Part shown: positions 33,758-45,250 of the stretch, piece after piece | Layout of the letters: each line of letters starts with the position of its first letter | Numbering within the stretch: position 1 is the stretch's first letter | Origin: Marisa cornuarietis | Taxonomy: Eukaryota > Mollusca > Gastropoda > Architaenioglossa > Ampullariidae | Direction of reading: 5' to 3' | Length of the DNA stretch: 64,000 bases | NCBI GenBank assembly: GCA_004794655.1 | Contig: SMMW01000597.1 | Coordinates: 1,270,501 to 1,334,500, forward strand | Made by a program: the position numbers and the translations under genes | The notes under the pieces: model-generated | The model's input: only the letters and a program-made list of their open reading frames with translations | Told to the model about the DNA's origin: nothing | The model's database searches: none

Positions 33758-33826
33758 GACAGTGACAATGACTAGCTTTATTAGTCCCCAGTGGGCAATT
33801 TAAACATGGGAAGGTGCTCAGTTACA
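33758..33826. repeat. Dispersed repeat, copy B
   Basis: It matches 26398-26466 in PLEKHA8 intron 7 (CTTTATTAGTCCCCAGTGGG, then GGGAAGGTGCTCAGTTA). It is probably the tail of an unrecognised retroposon. Confidence 0.6.
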
Positions 33827-34889
33827 GTATATGATATATAGTAGATATAGTATTTAGTGGAAGTCCTAATAGCTTTTTTACCACATAAATTATTATTTTT
33901 ATCATATTCATTTCCAAAGCCATTTGCTCTTGTGCTTTGACAAAAACAATTCCAGAGACCAGATGTGTTATGGCTGCCCATTGGAAGGGCTTTTTTTTTT
34001 TTTTTTTGCTACTGATATAATTTTATGAAAAGTGTGCACTGATACATCTCATCATTCCTGTTGTGATCTTTGTTATAGAGAAAATCCTCAGTGGTGCTAT
34101 TCATTCATGTTGCAAACAATGTGCCATTGATAAAGATCATTGTCTGACCCTGAGCACCTCATTTTGACATCATCTGGTGGCTTCAAGGCAGATGGGTGGG
34201 GTGTCTGTTCATATGCACAAGTCTCAATCCATTTAGATATTTCTATGTATTTGAGAGTAGCTGCAGTTTGGAAGGTGAACACTATGTACAACTATGGTGG
34301 GGGGAGAAGTGGATGGTATATGTGCACATGTAAATTTACCTGGTGTCATTTGTAACAAAAGATGCTTGTCTCAGTTTTCATATATGGAATTTTATTGTAT
34401 ATGTTGGCAGGGGTGATGGAAAGGAAATTGATGAACATATTACATGCATGCAGGTTTTATCCACATGACTACAGAAGACTACTTATATGTATTTATAACA
34501 AATGTTGTATCTGTGTGTTGAAACTATACACATTTTTATACTGATCTAAGTACAATTACAAGTGACTGGTAACAAAGGTGTGTGTGACAATAAACTGCTT
34601 CAGTATTTTTTTTAAATATTAATTTATGTATCTTATATTTAGTTAAGCAACAGAAAAGCTTTCAAAGTTGATCTGCATCACTTATTTTATTTTATGTTTC
34701 TTTGCCTGCTAGAGAGGAGTGATCTGGAGGTATTTGTGTAGAACAAGCAATCATCAAACTTTAAAAAACAACTTTTAGACTTGATTGAAGTCAGTTTGAA
34801 AGCCAAATTATTGGATGGCAACAGAAACAGGTAATGCTCAAAATACTTATGGAAATGATAAGAATAATTTAGTCTTGTAACATGCAGTA

Positions 34890-35110
34890 TCCCTCAAAAG
34901 ATGCTTATTGCACATTGGGGTGGGGGGGAGGAATCGGTGTTTTATGCCGAGCCAGCAACTAAGGCCATATTACAGCAAAGCAGCCAGCCCCGTAAACAGA
35001 TGCCACATGCAGAGAAAGAATATCAAGCCCAAGACAAGATCTGAACCCAGGACAGCCAACCCTCACTGTATTGGTGACGGGCATTAACAGTTGTGCTACC
35101 GGATTACTCA
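34890..35110 (-). mobile_element. tRNA-derived SINE relic of a second family
   Basis: Read on the - strand from 35110, CCGGTAGCACAACTGTTA resembles a box A region and GGGTTCAGATC a box B. The body then has GGCCTTAGTTGCTGGCTCGG, followed by a G-rich stretch near 34915. The arrangement is that of a tRNA-headed SINE, distinct from the one at 4308-4576. No target duplication was seen. Confidence 0.55.
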
Positions 35111-36623
35111 TATTACACATAGGGAGAAACTGGATTAACAGCCAAAAAAACAGGACAGTAAAAGGGGGAATAGTGAGAAAAGAAATGATGGGGTTGGGGA
35201 TGACATTGATGATTAATGGTTTAGCTAATAAACAGCTGAATCTTCAGCTGGTTTCAGTAGACTGCTGTAGATTCTGCATACTTTAGTGGGTAGGGTTCCA
35301 CAGCACAGGAAACACTAAACTTGTAAAAGATTATTAAGAAACTACTTGACTGAAAAGGCAGCTCATGGTCGGCCTGCATGCTATTGGAGTAGGGGGAATC
35401 TGAAGAGGGTGACTAATTTTTGTAAGTACCTAAAAATGTTAAAAAGAATACATATTTTTCACAATCAGCCTCGTGAAGTTTAAGATAGTGGTTTAAATAC
35501 ACAGATTATTTGTATTTGTTTTTAATTTCATGTTCTTGCACATGCCCAGCTTTATTTTTGGTATACAGAGCTATCCAAATGTGGGACTATAATGAAAGGT
35601 TTTGACTTTACATACTGTACCACTCTGCTTGAGTGCCATTTCATATATATATATATCATGAATATTTCATGACGATATAGTTTTCACAGTAAGAATTGCT
35701 TTAGGAACCAGCATTGTAGGCTGGTTCCTAGTGTAACTAGCATTGTGTTATTCGGTTTTCTTTCTTGCAAGAAAAGTGTGCTGGTGAGGTCATTATCAAA
35801 TTCTTAAATCAGTGTTGATGTGGCATAGCACAATGGTTGTTATGTGTGTCAGAAATGGAAAACAACAGTGTTTTGTTTCATTTCTGGACTGTGATGTACT
35901 TAAACAGTTAATACTCAGTGGATTCTTTTAATTTATTTTTGCTATCTTTGTTTTTTTTAAATATCTTATGTCTAATTTCTTGTGTTTTTTGTATTTAAGT
36001 CCTTGAATGCTTAGGCGTTTGTCCTGGTTAGTAGAATATTTGGATTGCTGTAAGTCTGTATGAAGTAATTATTCATAGTTTATTAGCCTAGCAGAATATT
36101 TTGATTTGTTTCACAGAGGGTAGGGTTGATTCCAGTCAGTAAATGTACAGAAACCATTGACTACCCACATAATTATTTTATGACATTTTTACATCAGTTG
36201 TCAGTAAATGATGATAACTTTTTTTTCAGCACAAACTAGTCAGTCATCCACCTTTGTACCTCCACCAGATCTCAGCATAAAGGATGTTTCTCTCCTTTGA
36301 CAGATTTTGTGTCTGTTTCCATTTCATTCCATGTCTCGCTCCATCTCTTTTTGTACCTCACTGCCACTTTCTCACTCTTGCAGTCTGTTTTATATCAATC
36401 TATTACATTGTTTCTTATGTCAGTAATTTAGATTGACATTCTAGTGTTGCACATTATTATCAGCCACACGACAGATGGACCGTGACAGTGTCCTTTATCA
36501 GTACATTTGGAGTAGGTCTTTTATTCACCATACCAAGAATATAAATTACCCAATTCCTCAAAGTACCAAAGTTAAAGGACTAGTGGGGTACACTTGTATT
36601 TGAGTAACTGGGTAAAGCTCAGT

Positions 36624-37244
36624 CTTCTTCTTGGATCCTCTTATCTCCTAGTGGAGCATAGGGCCTCTACAGTCGTCTTCCACTTTCCGCGGTCTTTGGC
36701 AGTCTGCTTTGCTGCCTCCCAGGTCAGGTCTGCTAGTTTGAGTTCTTGCATTAGGCTGCGTCTCCACGTCTGTCTTGGTCGCCCTTGTTTCCTCTTCTCT
36801 TGGGGATTCCAGTCCATCGCTTGTCTGGTTATGTTAGAAAGGTCTTTTCGTAAAGTATGTCCGACCCATCGCCACTTTATTTTCTTGATCTGCACTTCCA
36901 TGGATAACTGGTTCGTTCTAGACCATAGTGTTTCTTTGTCACTCTGTCAGACCACCTAAGATGGAGGATCTGTCTGAGGCATTTGTTGACGAACGTTTGG
37001 ATTTTTTTGGAACTAGCCTGGGTCACTCTCCATGTCTCTGAGCCGTACATCAGCACGGACTTCACGTTGGAATTAAAAAGTCGGATCTTGGTGTTGTTAG
37101 AGATAGCTGTTGACTTCCAGACTGGGCGGAGGATTGCAAACGTTTGTTGGGCTTTTCTAATTCTAGCTTGGATGTCCTCGTCTGTGCCTCCGGTCTTGCC
37201 GACTACACTACCTAGGTAGACAAACTTGTCTACTTCTTCCACAG
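36624..37244 (-). mobile_element. 5'-truncated RTE/Nimb-like LINE with a 14-bp target duplication
   Basis: The - strand reads FVYLGSVVGKTGGTDEDIQA, LFNSNVKSVLMYGSETWR, then after a +1 shift near 36935 MEVQIKKIKWRWVGHTLRK and RKQGRPRQTWRRSL, ending TTVEALCSTRR. This is the C-terminal end of an APE-type LINE of the same broad group as the one at 979-4164 but a different family. The 14 bases GGGTAAAGCTCAGT occur directly on both sides (36610-36623 and 37245-37258). The 3' end on the - strand closes with AAGAAGAAG. Confidence 0.92.
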
Positions 37245-37273
37245 GGGTAAAGCTCAGTGCACAATACTATTCC

Positions 37274-38330
37274 CTAAATCTGGGTTAGGGTTAATGAGGT
37301 ACAAAAAGAAATGAAGCGAGACATGGAGTGATATGAAAACATAGGCGCGCGCTCTTCTTGTCTTTCGTTTCGTGGTGTAGCAGCAAACCAGTTGGTCCAT
37401 TGTGTCAACGCCACCTTTTGTCTCGTGTTAGCAACATCCGTTTGATCACGAGAAGTGCTAAAAGTAACTACTACCTTGCCTTTCTTTGGGCAATAAAAAG
37501 CCAGCATCCCGTGATCATGATCGAAAGCAAAGAGTGTAGTATTTGTTTGCCTTTCTTTTGCTTCTGCAAGAGCACGTGGAATCACTTTTCTGGTTTTAGA
37601 AATGGTCCCCAGCAAGGTATGCTTCTTAGCAAGATGTTTCTCTCGCAGCCCAAAGCTAGTGAAGAAGTTGTCACTCGTTACGTTCCTTCCACTATTTTCC
37701 AACCTAAAGAACATGTCCAACACAACTCTTTCACCCTGGTTGTGTTCTCTTGGTTGATCAGGTCTTGGCAATTCAAAACAAGACGTTGTGCTGTCACAGC
37801 AGACCCAGATTTTGATACCATATTTACTTGGCTTGCTGGGAATGTACTGTTTGAAATGACATTTGCCCCCGAGGACGACTAATTGTTCATCAACAGTCAC
37901 ATTTTCAGAGGGTTCGTAACATATTCTTTCAAGTTATCTACCCAAACATAAAATATTTCAGAGATTGGTGATAGCTTTTGATGTTCAGCAGCAGCATCTA
38001 ATCGAAGTACTCTCCTCAATTGCACGAATCTAGCTTTGGGCATCGCTTTTGGAAAAGTAGCTCTCCCGTGCTTTTTGCCCTGTTCTATCGGCTCATCCTG
38101 AGCTTTATAGACACCAGCCAAAATCAGTTCACCCATAAAGCACTCAGCGTCATTGTTAGTCATTTTTTTCCAGTTTTTGGCATAAACTAGTTCGCCCTCC
38201 TTGTTCGTCCATTTTATAATGTCACAAATACTCTTTCATGAAGACTTTGCAAGAGGAAGGAATTAATTGTGTCCACGTTCCTGTTGGCATATCGGGTTGG
38301 CCCCGGCATTTTCTCGACTGAAGAAAGAGG
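37274..38330 (-). pseudogene. piggyBac-type transposase, broken
   Basis: The - strand encodes a DDE_Tnp_1_7 transposase. Upstream text (about 38320-38165) reads PGPTRYANRNVDTINSFLL. The main N-terminal part (38163-37897) has ECFMGELILAGVYKAQDEP. After a one-base frameshift near 37900 it continues as TVDEQLVVLGGKCHFKQYIP, KYGIKIWVCCD, RNVTSDNFFTSFGL and then the C-terminal part. The first and second catalytic Asp (in VDEQ and SDNFF) are present, but where the third is expected the text is YCPKKGKVVV, so it appears lost. Stops and shifts make it inactive. A TTAACCC end reading inward from 38673 is a possible terminus; no matching second end was found. Confidence 0.85.
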
Positions 38331-38654
38331 GGAAATGGACACCAAAATAGGTTCTAAAGGGATGCTACGAGTAATTCGACACAAAGATAAAAAGTACTGT
38401 TAGGACAGGCACACACAGGGAAGGCGAGGGAAAAATATGGATGACGCGGTGTTTATTTCTTGGAATTCATGGGGCATTTATACCTGGAGTCCCCGCCGGT
38501 GGTTAACGATAGAATTTTAATTTGTGCTAAGATTTGTGCAGATATCTGAAAATTCATTTCATCTGCGATGTCCACCACTAAAGTGTAAAAGTAACGAAAT
38601 TTCAAAATGTGAAGATAAACGGTTCGCGCTTTATAAATAGCAAACTTCGATTGG

Positions 38655-38673
38655 GGTCCGTATGGAGGGTTAA
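38655..38673 (-). repeat. Candidate right terminus of the piggyBac element
   Basis: Reading leftward from 38673, the - strand begins TTAACCCTCCATACGGAC, a TTAA target followed by CCC as in piggyBac ends. It lies about 340 bases beyond the transposase start. The partner terminus is missing or altered, perhaps because the nearby LINE insertion disturbed the other side. Confidence 0.4.
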
Positions 38674-40679
38674 TATGTAACTGTTTTATGTATCATATGT
38701 CTTGTTACACTTAAAGGAAGAAGAACATGAATGGATTATCTTATCGTTTTTCCCTTGGTCTGTTTCCGCCTGTTTTTTTGTCCCCGGGGTGTGCTGCTAG
38801 TGTTTTGTTAACTCAGGGTGTGTACAAGAAGAAGACAATCGATCATTCTTGAAATATTGTACAGGCTATGAGATACCGCAACATTATTATTATTATTATT
38901 GATACCCCAGAGTAAACCCCTGTTAGTGTAAAGTCGTTTGCGTTACAACTGATGAGGGATTACAACAATGAACAGTTGCCTTTTTATTTATTTTTGGTAG
39001 GATGTTTATGGAGGCTTTATAATGCTATGTTTAATGTGGATGATAAAAGAATCAATTTTGCCTAATAAGAGATTTGATAATAATGAGCACTTGCAATGGC
39101 TTAGCTACGAGGCTTTATATTAGGTGGATGAGGCTGCCAGAGATAAGCAGACTTTTCAATAGCTTGATATAGGTACCAAGCCCAAGGTAAAAATGGAAAA
39201 TTTGCTTAATTACCCTTTGCAGTAAATTTCTTCATTGTCTGTGGATAAAAAAAGGAAGGTGTATTGTATACGACAAGGACTGGTGGACTGAATCGAACTA
39301 AGAGATGGCATACAGCACCGAGAACATTCGTTTGTGCAACTAAAGTCTCCGCTGCAATCTCGGTGATAAGATGTTGTGAGGACGTTCCTGGACCTACTTT
39401 TGTTGCAGGTGGTCTAGATGACTGACGGTCCTTGGATGTGACCAAAAGATGTTAAACGGCATAATGGAACCAGGGCAGATTTGTCACATGATGAGATGCA
39501 AATGTTTACGGCAGTAACTATACACATGCTACTGGGCATATTATAAGGTAGCTGAGCGGTTCACGGGAGGAAAATCTGTTGGTCACAAGAGCGCGCATAC
39601 ATGCAGTCAAAGACCATTTTAAAATAGTTACATGAAATTTCCTTCCTTATGACAATATATCATTTTCTGGATGTTCATTGCAGTTTATGTACACTCAGAT
39701 CGCGATGTAGAAGATGAGAGCTACTCAGCCTCCTCCCCTATGCTCCACTGGGGGTGAAAAGGAATAAGAAGAACTCAGCCTCCACATTAATGCCAAAGTT
39801 AATATGTGTTGTTAAAAATAGATGCGAAAAAAGTAATTCATATGAATGTGTTTAAATTTGTGAGGGAAAACGGGTTTCGGTTCAACAGCCGATTGATGTT
39901 TTTTGTTCAGTTACAGTAAAGAGTTTGTATTGAGGCAATTTTTCTGATGCCGTGTTTTAACGTGCGAAATGCTAGACATGGCGCTTTAAGTAACGGCTTA
40001 ATATGTACCCCTGTCTGTAATGCCACACATCCATGAACTACTGTTTGCTGCCAACTTGTAATGACACATTTTTCAGCAGACTTGACACGGTTTATACAAA
40101 TTAAAATCATTCCATTGCATAATTAAATTTCTAAAATTTATATTTTACACAAATCCACGACAGTTGAACCATGTCTCGACCAGTTATGAATTGAACTTTA
40201 AAACCAGTTCCTCTGTCAGTTGTTTGATCATGTATCATGTATGTAAGACTTTTTTTTTTTTTTGCAAAAGACTGTTTCATCAGTTGTGGTAGCGAGTCTT
40301 TGGTAGCTTCCTCTGAAACTGTCCAGCACATCGTTATAATATGTTTATTTTAATTTCATTTGATCTGGAACGATGGTCGATATCTGTTGACTGTATTCTG
40401 ATTTTCTTTTTGAAGGGATTATTAAAGGTCGAGTTGAATTTATTTTTGCCTGGTCAGTTTGTGTTCACTTGCATGCGGTGTGCGTGTGTAAATGTGTCCA
40501 CACCCACCACGACGACGATGATGATGATCGATGATGATGTTTTTGTCACAGCACTCCTAGTATAAGTATTGCAGTTACTATACTGTAACCTCAAACACAC
40601 ACACACACACACAAGGGCAGAGGAAGCCGGAGTACCCTGAGAAAATCCCTGCCGGTCAGCCCTGTAAGCAGGTTGAATA
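38674..40679. other. Intergenic region without recognised features
   Basis: It contains an ATT run at 38883-38900, a T run at 40250-40263 and a CA run at 40592-40613. No conserved reading frame is recognised. Some of it is probably decayed transposon. Confidence 0.45.
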
Positions 40680-41010
40680 TGTTTATTAGACATTCAACAC
40701 AACGTTCTTAGTCCACAAAGACAGTTACAGGTAGTTCTCAACTGCTAGCAATGTACAGATAAGTACATGTGCATGTTGACTACAGTAAATTTTCTCACAG
40801 TATATATCAACAGGTACAACCAGCAACAATAGATATACACAGTTGGTGACCTTAGGTCACCTCAGGCTAACACAAGATCACGGCCAGTAGAATTTATCAA
40901 GTGAATGGCACGTGGAATGAATGAATTGCGGTGACTATTCGTTCTGCACACAGACCTCGCATACCTGTGGTCAGACCAGAGAGTGAGAATTCACATGATC
41001 AGGAATAGTG
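40680..41010 (-). mobile_element. Degraded LINE C-terminal fragment
   Basis: The - strand reads LTLWSDHRYARSVCRTNSHR and on to NSFIPRAIHLINSTG. This resembles the conserved end of LINE reverse transcriptases (RTNRxxNSFIPxAIxLxN). The remaining sequence to 40680 is its 3' end or unrelated. The polarity and family are moderately sure; limits are approximate. Confidence 0.6.
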
Positions 41011-41991
41011 AGGATACGGGATGCCTTCCTAAGGATTTGCTGATCATTTAGGACTGCCAAGTCCCTCTGCCGTGTCCTGGAGATCGTGAAACAGATAATA
41101 ACAATGCGGACAGGACTGTTCCTGTTTTCTACGGAGAGGTTGTGGAACCAAGAGATAAAAGAAAAAGTGACGAGAGAGGTATGTTGGGACGAAGATACGA
41201 ACCGGCGACACCCGATTTAAGATGTTCTCATCATCCTCGTACGTCAGTCGATGACTCGGTTTTTCAGACTTTCTGTTCTTCGACATTATCACTGATTACT
41301 CCCTTGGGGTAGGAAAGTAGGAGAATTGGAGAGTATGTCTTACTGTAACACTTTCCCTATGTTGTTGTGTTTGTACTAGCTATTCTTTGTACTTCATTAC
41401 CAGCTGTGTGCCTTTATATCCCTTCAACCAGTTCAACAGCATCATAGCACCGGTTGTGTACTTTGGCTGTAATCCGTTATCCTCGCTATTATCACTGTCT
41501 GCCTCCACAACATCACTTACTTGGGTGAGTGGTGGCGAGCTGACCTTAATTGTCTTTCCTTGCTTTGTACAATTAACTTCTTTATTGGTAAAAACAACAA
41601 TAATAGAAAATTTCGAAATTTCGTTAATCCACTCAGAGCTAAGCTATACTAAGTCATAATGTGTATTTTATTGAACCCACTTTTTTTTTAATAAGACATG
41701 GGAAAGAAATACTAGAATTGTTATCTAATTGTAAAGCTGTTATATATGAAGCACGTGGCTGTAATGAACCAGCAGCAATCCATTTTACTTAGTTCCTGTG
41801 TCGTGGGTAAATTCCCTCCACAAGAAAACAAAATCTTGTGTGTAATTAAAGCAAAACTTGTATGTTAATTAGTAAAGACTAAAGATTTGATACTAAACCA
41901 ACCAATGTTAATTAAATGATGCCACGAGGTAAATCTGTGGATATGTAGATAAACAGCAATTAGTGCGTGTGATGTTAGGATTAAATAACTA
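41011..41991. other. Intergenic stretch
   Basis: No supported gene or repeat. Part of the first 280 bases may belong to the adjacent LINE relic. Confidence 0.4.
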
Positions 41992-42175
41992 GATGATGAT
42001 GATGATGATGATGATGTCCATTTGTAACGCGCAGGTATCCATTCAGAAGAATGCTCATTGCGCAGCAAAAAACAAAATAAATAAAAAATAAGAAAAAAAT
42101 AAAGTAAATAAATAGATAAAACATCAGGAAAGTAAAAAATAAAGAGAGAAGTGTTGCATGGTTGTTTAAGTTTAA
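41992..42175 (-). mobile_element. 3' end of the same LINE family as at 1-5009
   Basis: On the - strand it matches the terminal part of the first LINE: ACAACCATGCAACACTTCT (compare ACAACCAAGCACCACTTCT), then AATGAGCATTCTTCTGAATG and an ATC run (41992-42016). Only about 180 bases remain, an extreme 5' truncation. Confidence 0.85.
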
Positions 42176-43480
42176 GTCCGTCCACTATACAAGAACAGTA
42201 AGAAATTCCATGTTGCAAAAAGCAGGCTTGTCGTACCAGCAATTGTGAAGTTTGATTTCCAGGCTCTGTTGTGCATACAAACAGTGAAACCCATTCCATT
42301 ATTCTTCCAGTACTACTCCATTGGTAGCAAGTCCTCTCCCTTATGGCGTCAGGTGCAATGGTTGCAGTCGTCCAATAATCAATATCACCGGTCGCTTGTG
42401 CGATAAATGGGGTTCTCGACCCAAACAAGAGTTGATTATAAACACTTATCAGAAACACGATAGCTGATAATTTATTATCTCCACAGCACTTACACATTCG
42501 ACTTCCAGACGACAGTCTGTTGTTGATTTTTATTCGAATGCGTACCAGTGATAACAGTGGTTTATATCTCTCCAACAACAGGGTCTTTATGAATATCTTC
42601 TTGTTGTTGGCAGACTGTCGTCTTTGTCACAATGGTGTCCGTAATGTTGACTTAGACAACACAGTTTCGGTTGTTGTTGGTTTTTTTTTTTTTTTTACGA
42701 GATAGTGCAACGTATTTTTCATTCTCGGATCTTGAAAACAACTGCAGCAACACTTACTGTATTTTGACACATTGAGTCTGAAAAGGGCGTTTAGAGTTAA
42801 GACTTATGTAGTAGTCCGTATATTTATTATTTTAAGGACATCTTTCTCTGACAGCTTCCAGTTCACATAGTACAGCGAGGACATTTCCGTGATTTGTCTG
42901 TTTAAATATTCGTGTAAAAGAGAATCAGAACCATAATGATTCTGCTGTCGCATGACTCCGGAAAGAAAATGACTAAATCAATTACTAATTATTTCAATCA
43001 TTAATAAATAATTATAGTTATTCATTAAATTCTAAATTGCAACACTAACGAATTTGAGATATTATACTTACAAGTCCCCCAACACCCTTATAACATATGA
43101 GATAGTTTTAAACCCCCCGCTCTCCCCACAAAAAAAAGATGTGTACACTGTATGAGTGTTCCAAACTTTGTCATGCGCGCCAGCGACCTTCAGTCGTGAT
43201 TATAAATCAACAACAAGGACCCACCCTCGACTCACAGCCGTGTGACGTTGTTCCTGAAACTCTATCCCTGACAAGAAGTCGATACTCCGACACGGAGAGG
43301 GAGAGAAACGCTCGCGCTCACCACATCCCCCACCTCACCTTCTCGTCCACCCCCCACCGCCACACACACACACACACAGGCACTCACCTGTACTCACCTC
43401 TTCCCCCTCCCCACCCCTTACTACCTGAGCCCCCAGCCACAAACCATACGGTTCCCCACCCGCTTATTGCTGACTTCCCT
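42176..43480. other. Intergenic stretch
   Basis: No conserved coding text. The end (43280-43480) is C-rich with a CA run at 43362-43379, unlike the AT-rich surroundings. Confidence 0.45.
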
Positions 43481-43484
43481 TCCT

Positions 43485-43672
43485 GGCAGTGGGGTATAAA
43501 CACCCGAAGCAGGGCTAAAATTACTCTCCACCAAGATTTTGTTGTCACATCGTTCTTCTTGTAACTGGACGGGTAGTAACCTTCATCTGGTTCCCGGTTC
43601 GTACCTGAACGCCGCACCCCGTCGGTAAACAGGACGGGTACAGACTGCACGAACACTGCTAGCACGCCAGGT
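43485..43672 (+). promoter_or_regulatory. Candidate TATA promoter and non-coding first exon
   Basis: GGGGTATAAACACC (43491-43504) has the form of a TATA box. About 170 bases further on, CGCCAG is followed by GTAGGT, a good donor at 43673. The block is GC-richer than its surroundings. It may be the 5' UTR exon of a gene to the right, possibly the mucin-like gene, but no coding exon in between supports that. Confidence 0.25.
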
Positions 43673-43680
43673 AGGTCTTT

Positions 43681-44338
43681 TTTTTAAAGGATATTTGAAA
43701 AATTTTATTTCATGAATATTAATCTAATTCGCTAGAATCAAGAAATAGAGCGAAAGGGACGTGTTGATTGCCATTAACAAATTTTATGAGAGAACTAGAC
43801 TTGAGTACAATATGACTGCTGGGAATGAATGCGATAAAATGTTTAAATGAGACAATAGAGCTTGCGGGGGGGGGTGGGGGTGGGAACTATGATAACTGGA
43901 CAGTTGGATATCATGTTCATGCAACGACATCGACTTTTCAGAAGTAAAATAAAATTTTGTGAACTAGTAGTTAGTACAAAAATATGTTAAAGAACAGTTC
44001 TATTTGTGGGCTATGCTTAAAAGTACATACGGTTATAGCAGAGAGTTAAATTCTGTTGCCTCTATGTCAGTCACTGAATCTCATCATCGAAAAAAAATCT
44101 GAAGATCCCAAATCGTTATTTTCTCGGAACGCGAAATATTTTTTTTTTAATTTAGCCTGAAACTTGATAAGTACCCTGCATGGATACGAGGGCAGAAGTA
44201 TGTAATCCTTGTTTGTCTGGCAACCTTTTTCTTATTCCAAGTATGGATAAATAAATCCCTGACATCGTTTCTCCGGTGAAGCTTTGTAATTGAAGTAGTT
44301 TTAAAGGATGTAGCCAAAGATTGTGTCTCTCGTTCAAT
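43681..44338. other. Intergenic stretch
   Basis: AT-rich with a G-rich tract at 43865-43882 (GGGGGGGGTGGGGGTGGG, capable of forming a G-quadruplex). No gene is recognised. Confidence 0.45.
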
Positions 44339-45250
44339 TTTTTTTTTTTGTCGTTCGCCTGGTTACACCTGGAGGCCAGCTCTTGAGATGAAACTGGTGG
44401 TTTTTCGTAGAGTCTCCGCTGGCCCGTACAGTTTGTTAAGCAGAGTCTCCGACTGTGGCCAAATCTCTTCCCTTAGGGGACGGAGGTTCCCACAGTCCTG
44501 TAGGATATGTTCTGCAGTCTGGTCTGCTTCTCCACATGGGCATCTCGGGGACGGTACGAGGTGTAGCTTCTTGTGTAGATGTTGAAGCAGTCTGTTGTGC
44601 CCGGTCCTGAGGCGGAAAATAACGACCTGGTCCGGTCTGGACAGCTGATGGTAACTGTCTCGTGGTTGTTGTGGCCTGTACATAGATTTGATGATGGTTT
44701 TCATCTCTGACATGTTGACTGCATTGTCTTCTTGCTCGTCCTCTGCACCCAACTTAGCCATCCTGCCAGCCTCCTCATTCCCATCTATTCCGCAGTGTGA
44801 TGGGATCCATTGTAGGGCTGTTCTGAGGCACTTGGTGTTTAGCAGTGCATCCTCCAGGTCTGGCAGTTTGTTGTTGTTGATTGCCTGCAGCACAGACAGA
44901 GCATCGGTCAGGAATACAACCTGGCTGTCGTGGTCTGCTTTGCTGCTGATGCTATTTGCTGCATGGACCAGGGCTTCTATTTCTGCTCTATAGTTTGTAC
45001 AGTGGAGGCCAGTTGGTATTGCTGCTGCCTGCCGCTGTCCATTTGGGAACTGGATGTAGACACCAGCCCCTCCTCTTTGGGTAGCATCTGTGGCTGACCC
45101 ATCTGTGTAGGCCCTTATCCATGATTCCTGGGGGTACCTTTCTTCTAGCATGGCTAGTGTCAGGGCTCTCTTGCTCACGTTGTTATGCTCTTCCTTTGTT
45201 GCGAGGTGAGGAACTGTGGTGCACCTTTTTTGACGCACGCGGCGCAAAGA
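44339..45250 (-). mobile_element. LINE 3' end with an intact RNase H reading frame
   Basis: The - strand frame (45247 to 44363, 294 codons, no break) is a non-LTR retrotransposon RNase H: WIRAYTDGSATDATQRGG (first Asp), NYRAEIEALVHAAN (Glu), VVFLTDALSVLQAIN (second Asp), LQWIPSHCGIDGNEEAGRMA. In the last motif the usual Asp after EEA is Gly, so the fourth acidic residue is missing. The C-terminal RLRTGHNRLLQHLHK and PRCPCGEADQTAEHILQDC form the common zinc-knuckle end of I- and Jockey-type LINEs. The 3' end has an A run (T run at 44339-44350). The element is 5'-truncated near 45250. No target duplication was found. Confidence 0.88.

Larger units (their letters stand above)
32801..36609. other. 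Intergenic region, mostly unique and AT-rich
   Basis: Only short random reading frames occur. It contains a three-copy 29-bp tandem repeat (33351-33432), a dispersed repeat (33758-33826), a SINE relic (34890-35110) and a TA run (35645-35657). No conserved exon is recognised. Confidence 0.5.

Noticed and set aside
36594..36959. A 121-codon + strand frame
   Set aside because: Shadow of the - strand LINE C-terminus, which carries the recognisable motifs.
37358..37882. A 174-codon + strand frame
   Set aside because: Antisense of the piggyBac transposase.
41865..42578. A 237-codon - strand frame
   Set aside because: It runs partly through the LINE 3' UTR and its ATC run; the upstream part shows no conserved motif, so it is probably chance.
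43139..43564. A 141-codon + strand frame
   Set aside because: Proline/His-rich by C-rich composition, with a CA run inside and no recognised domain or splice context.
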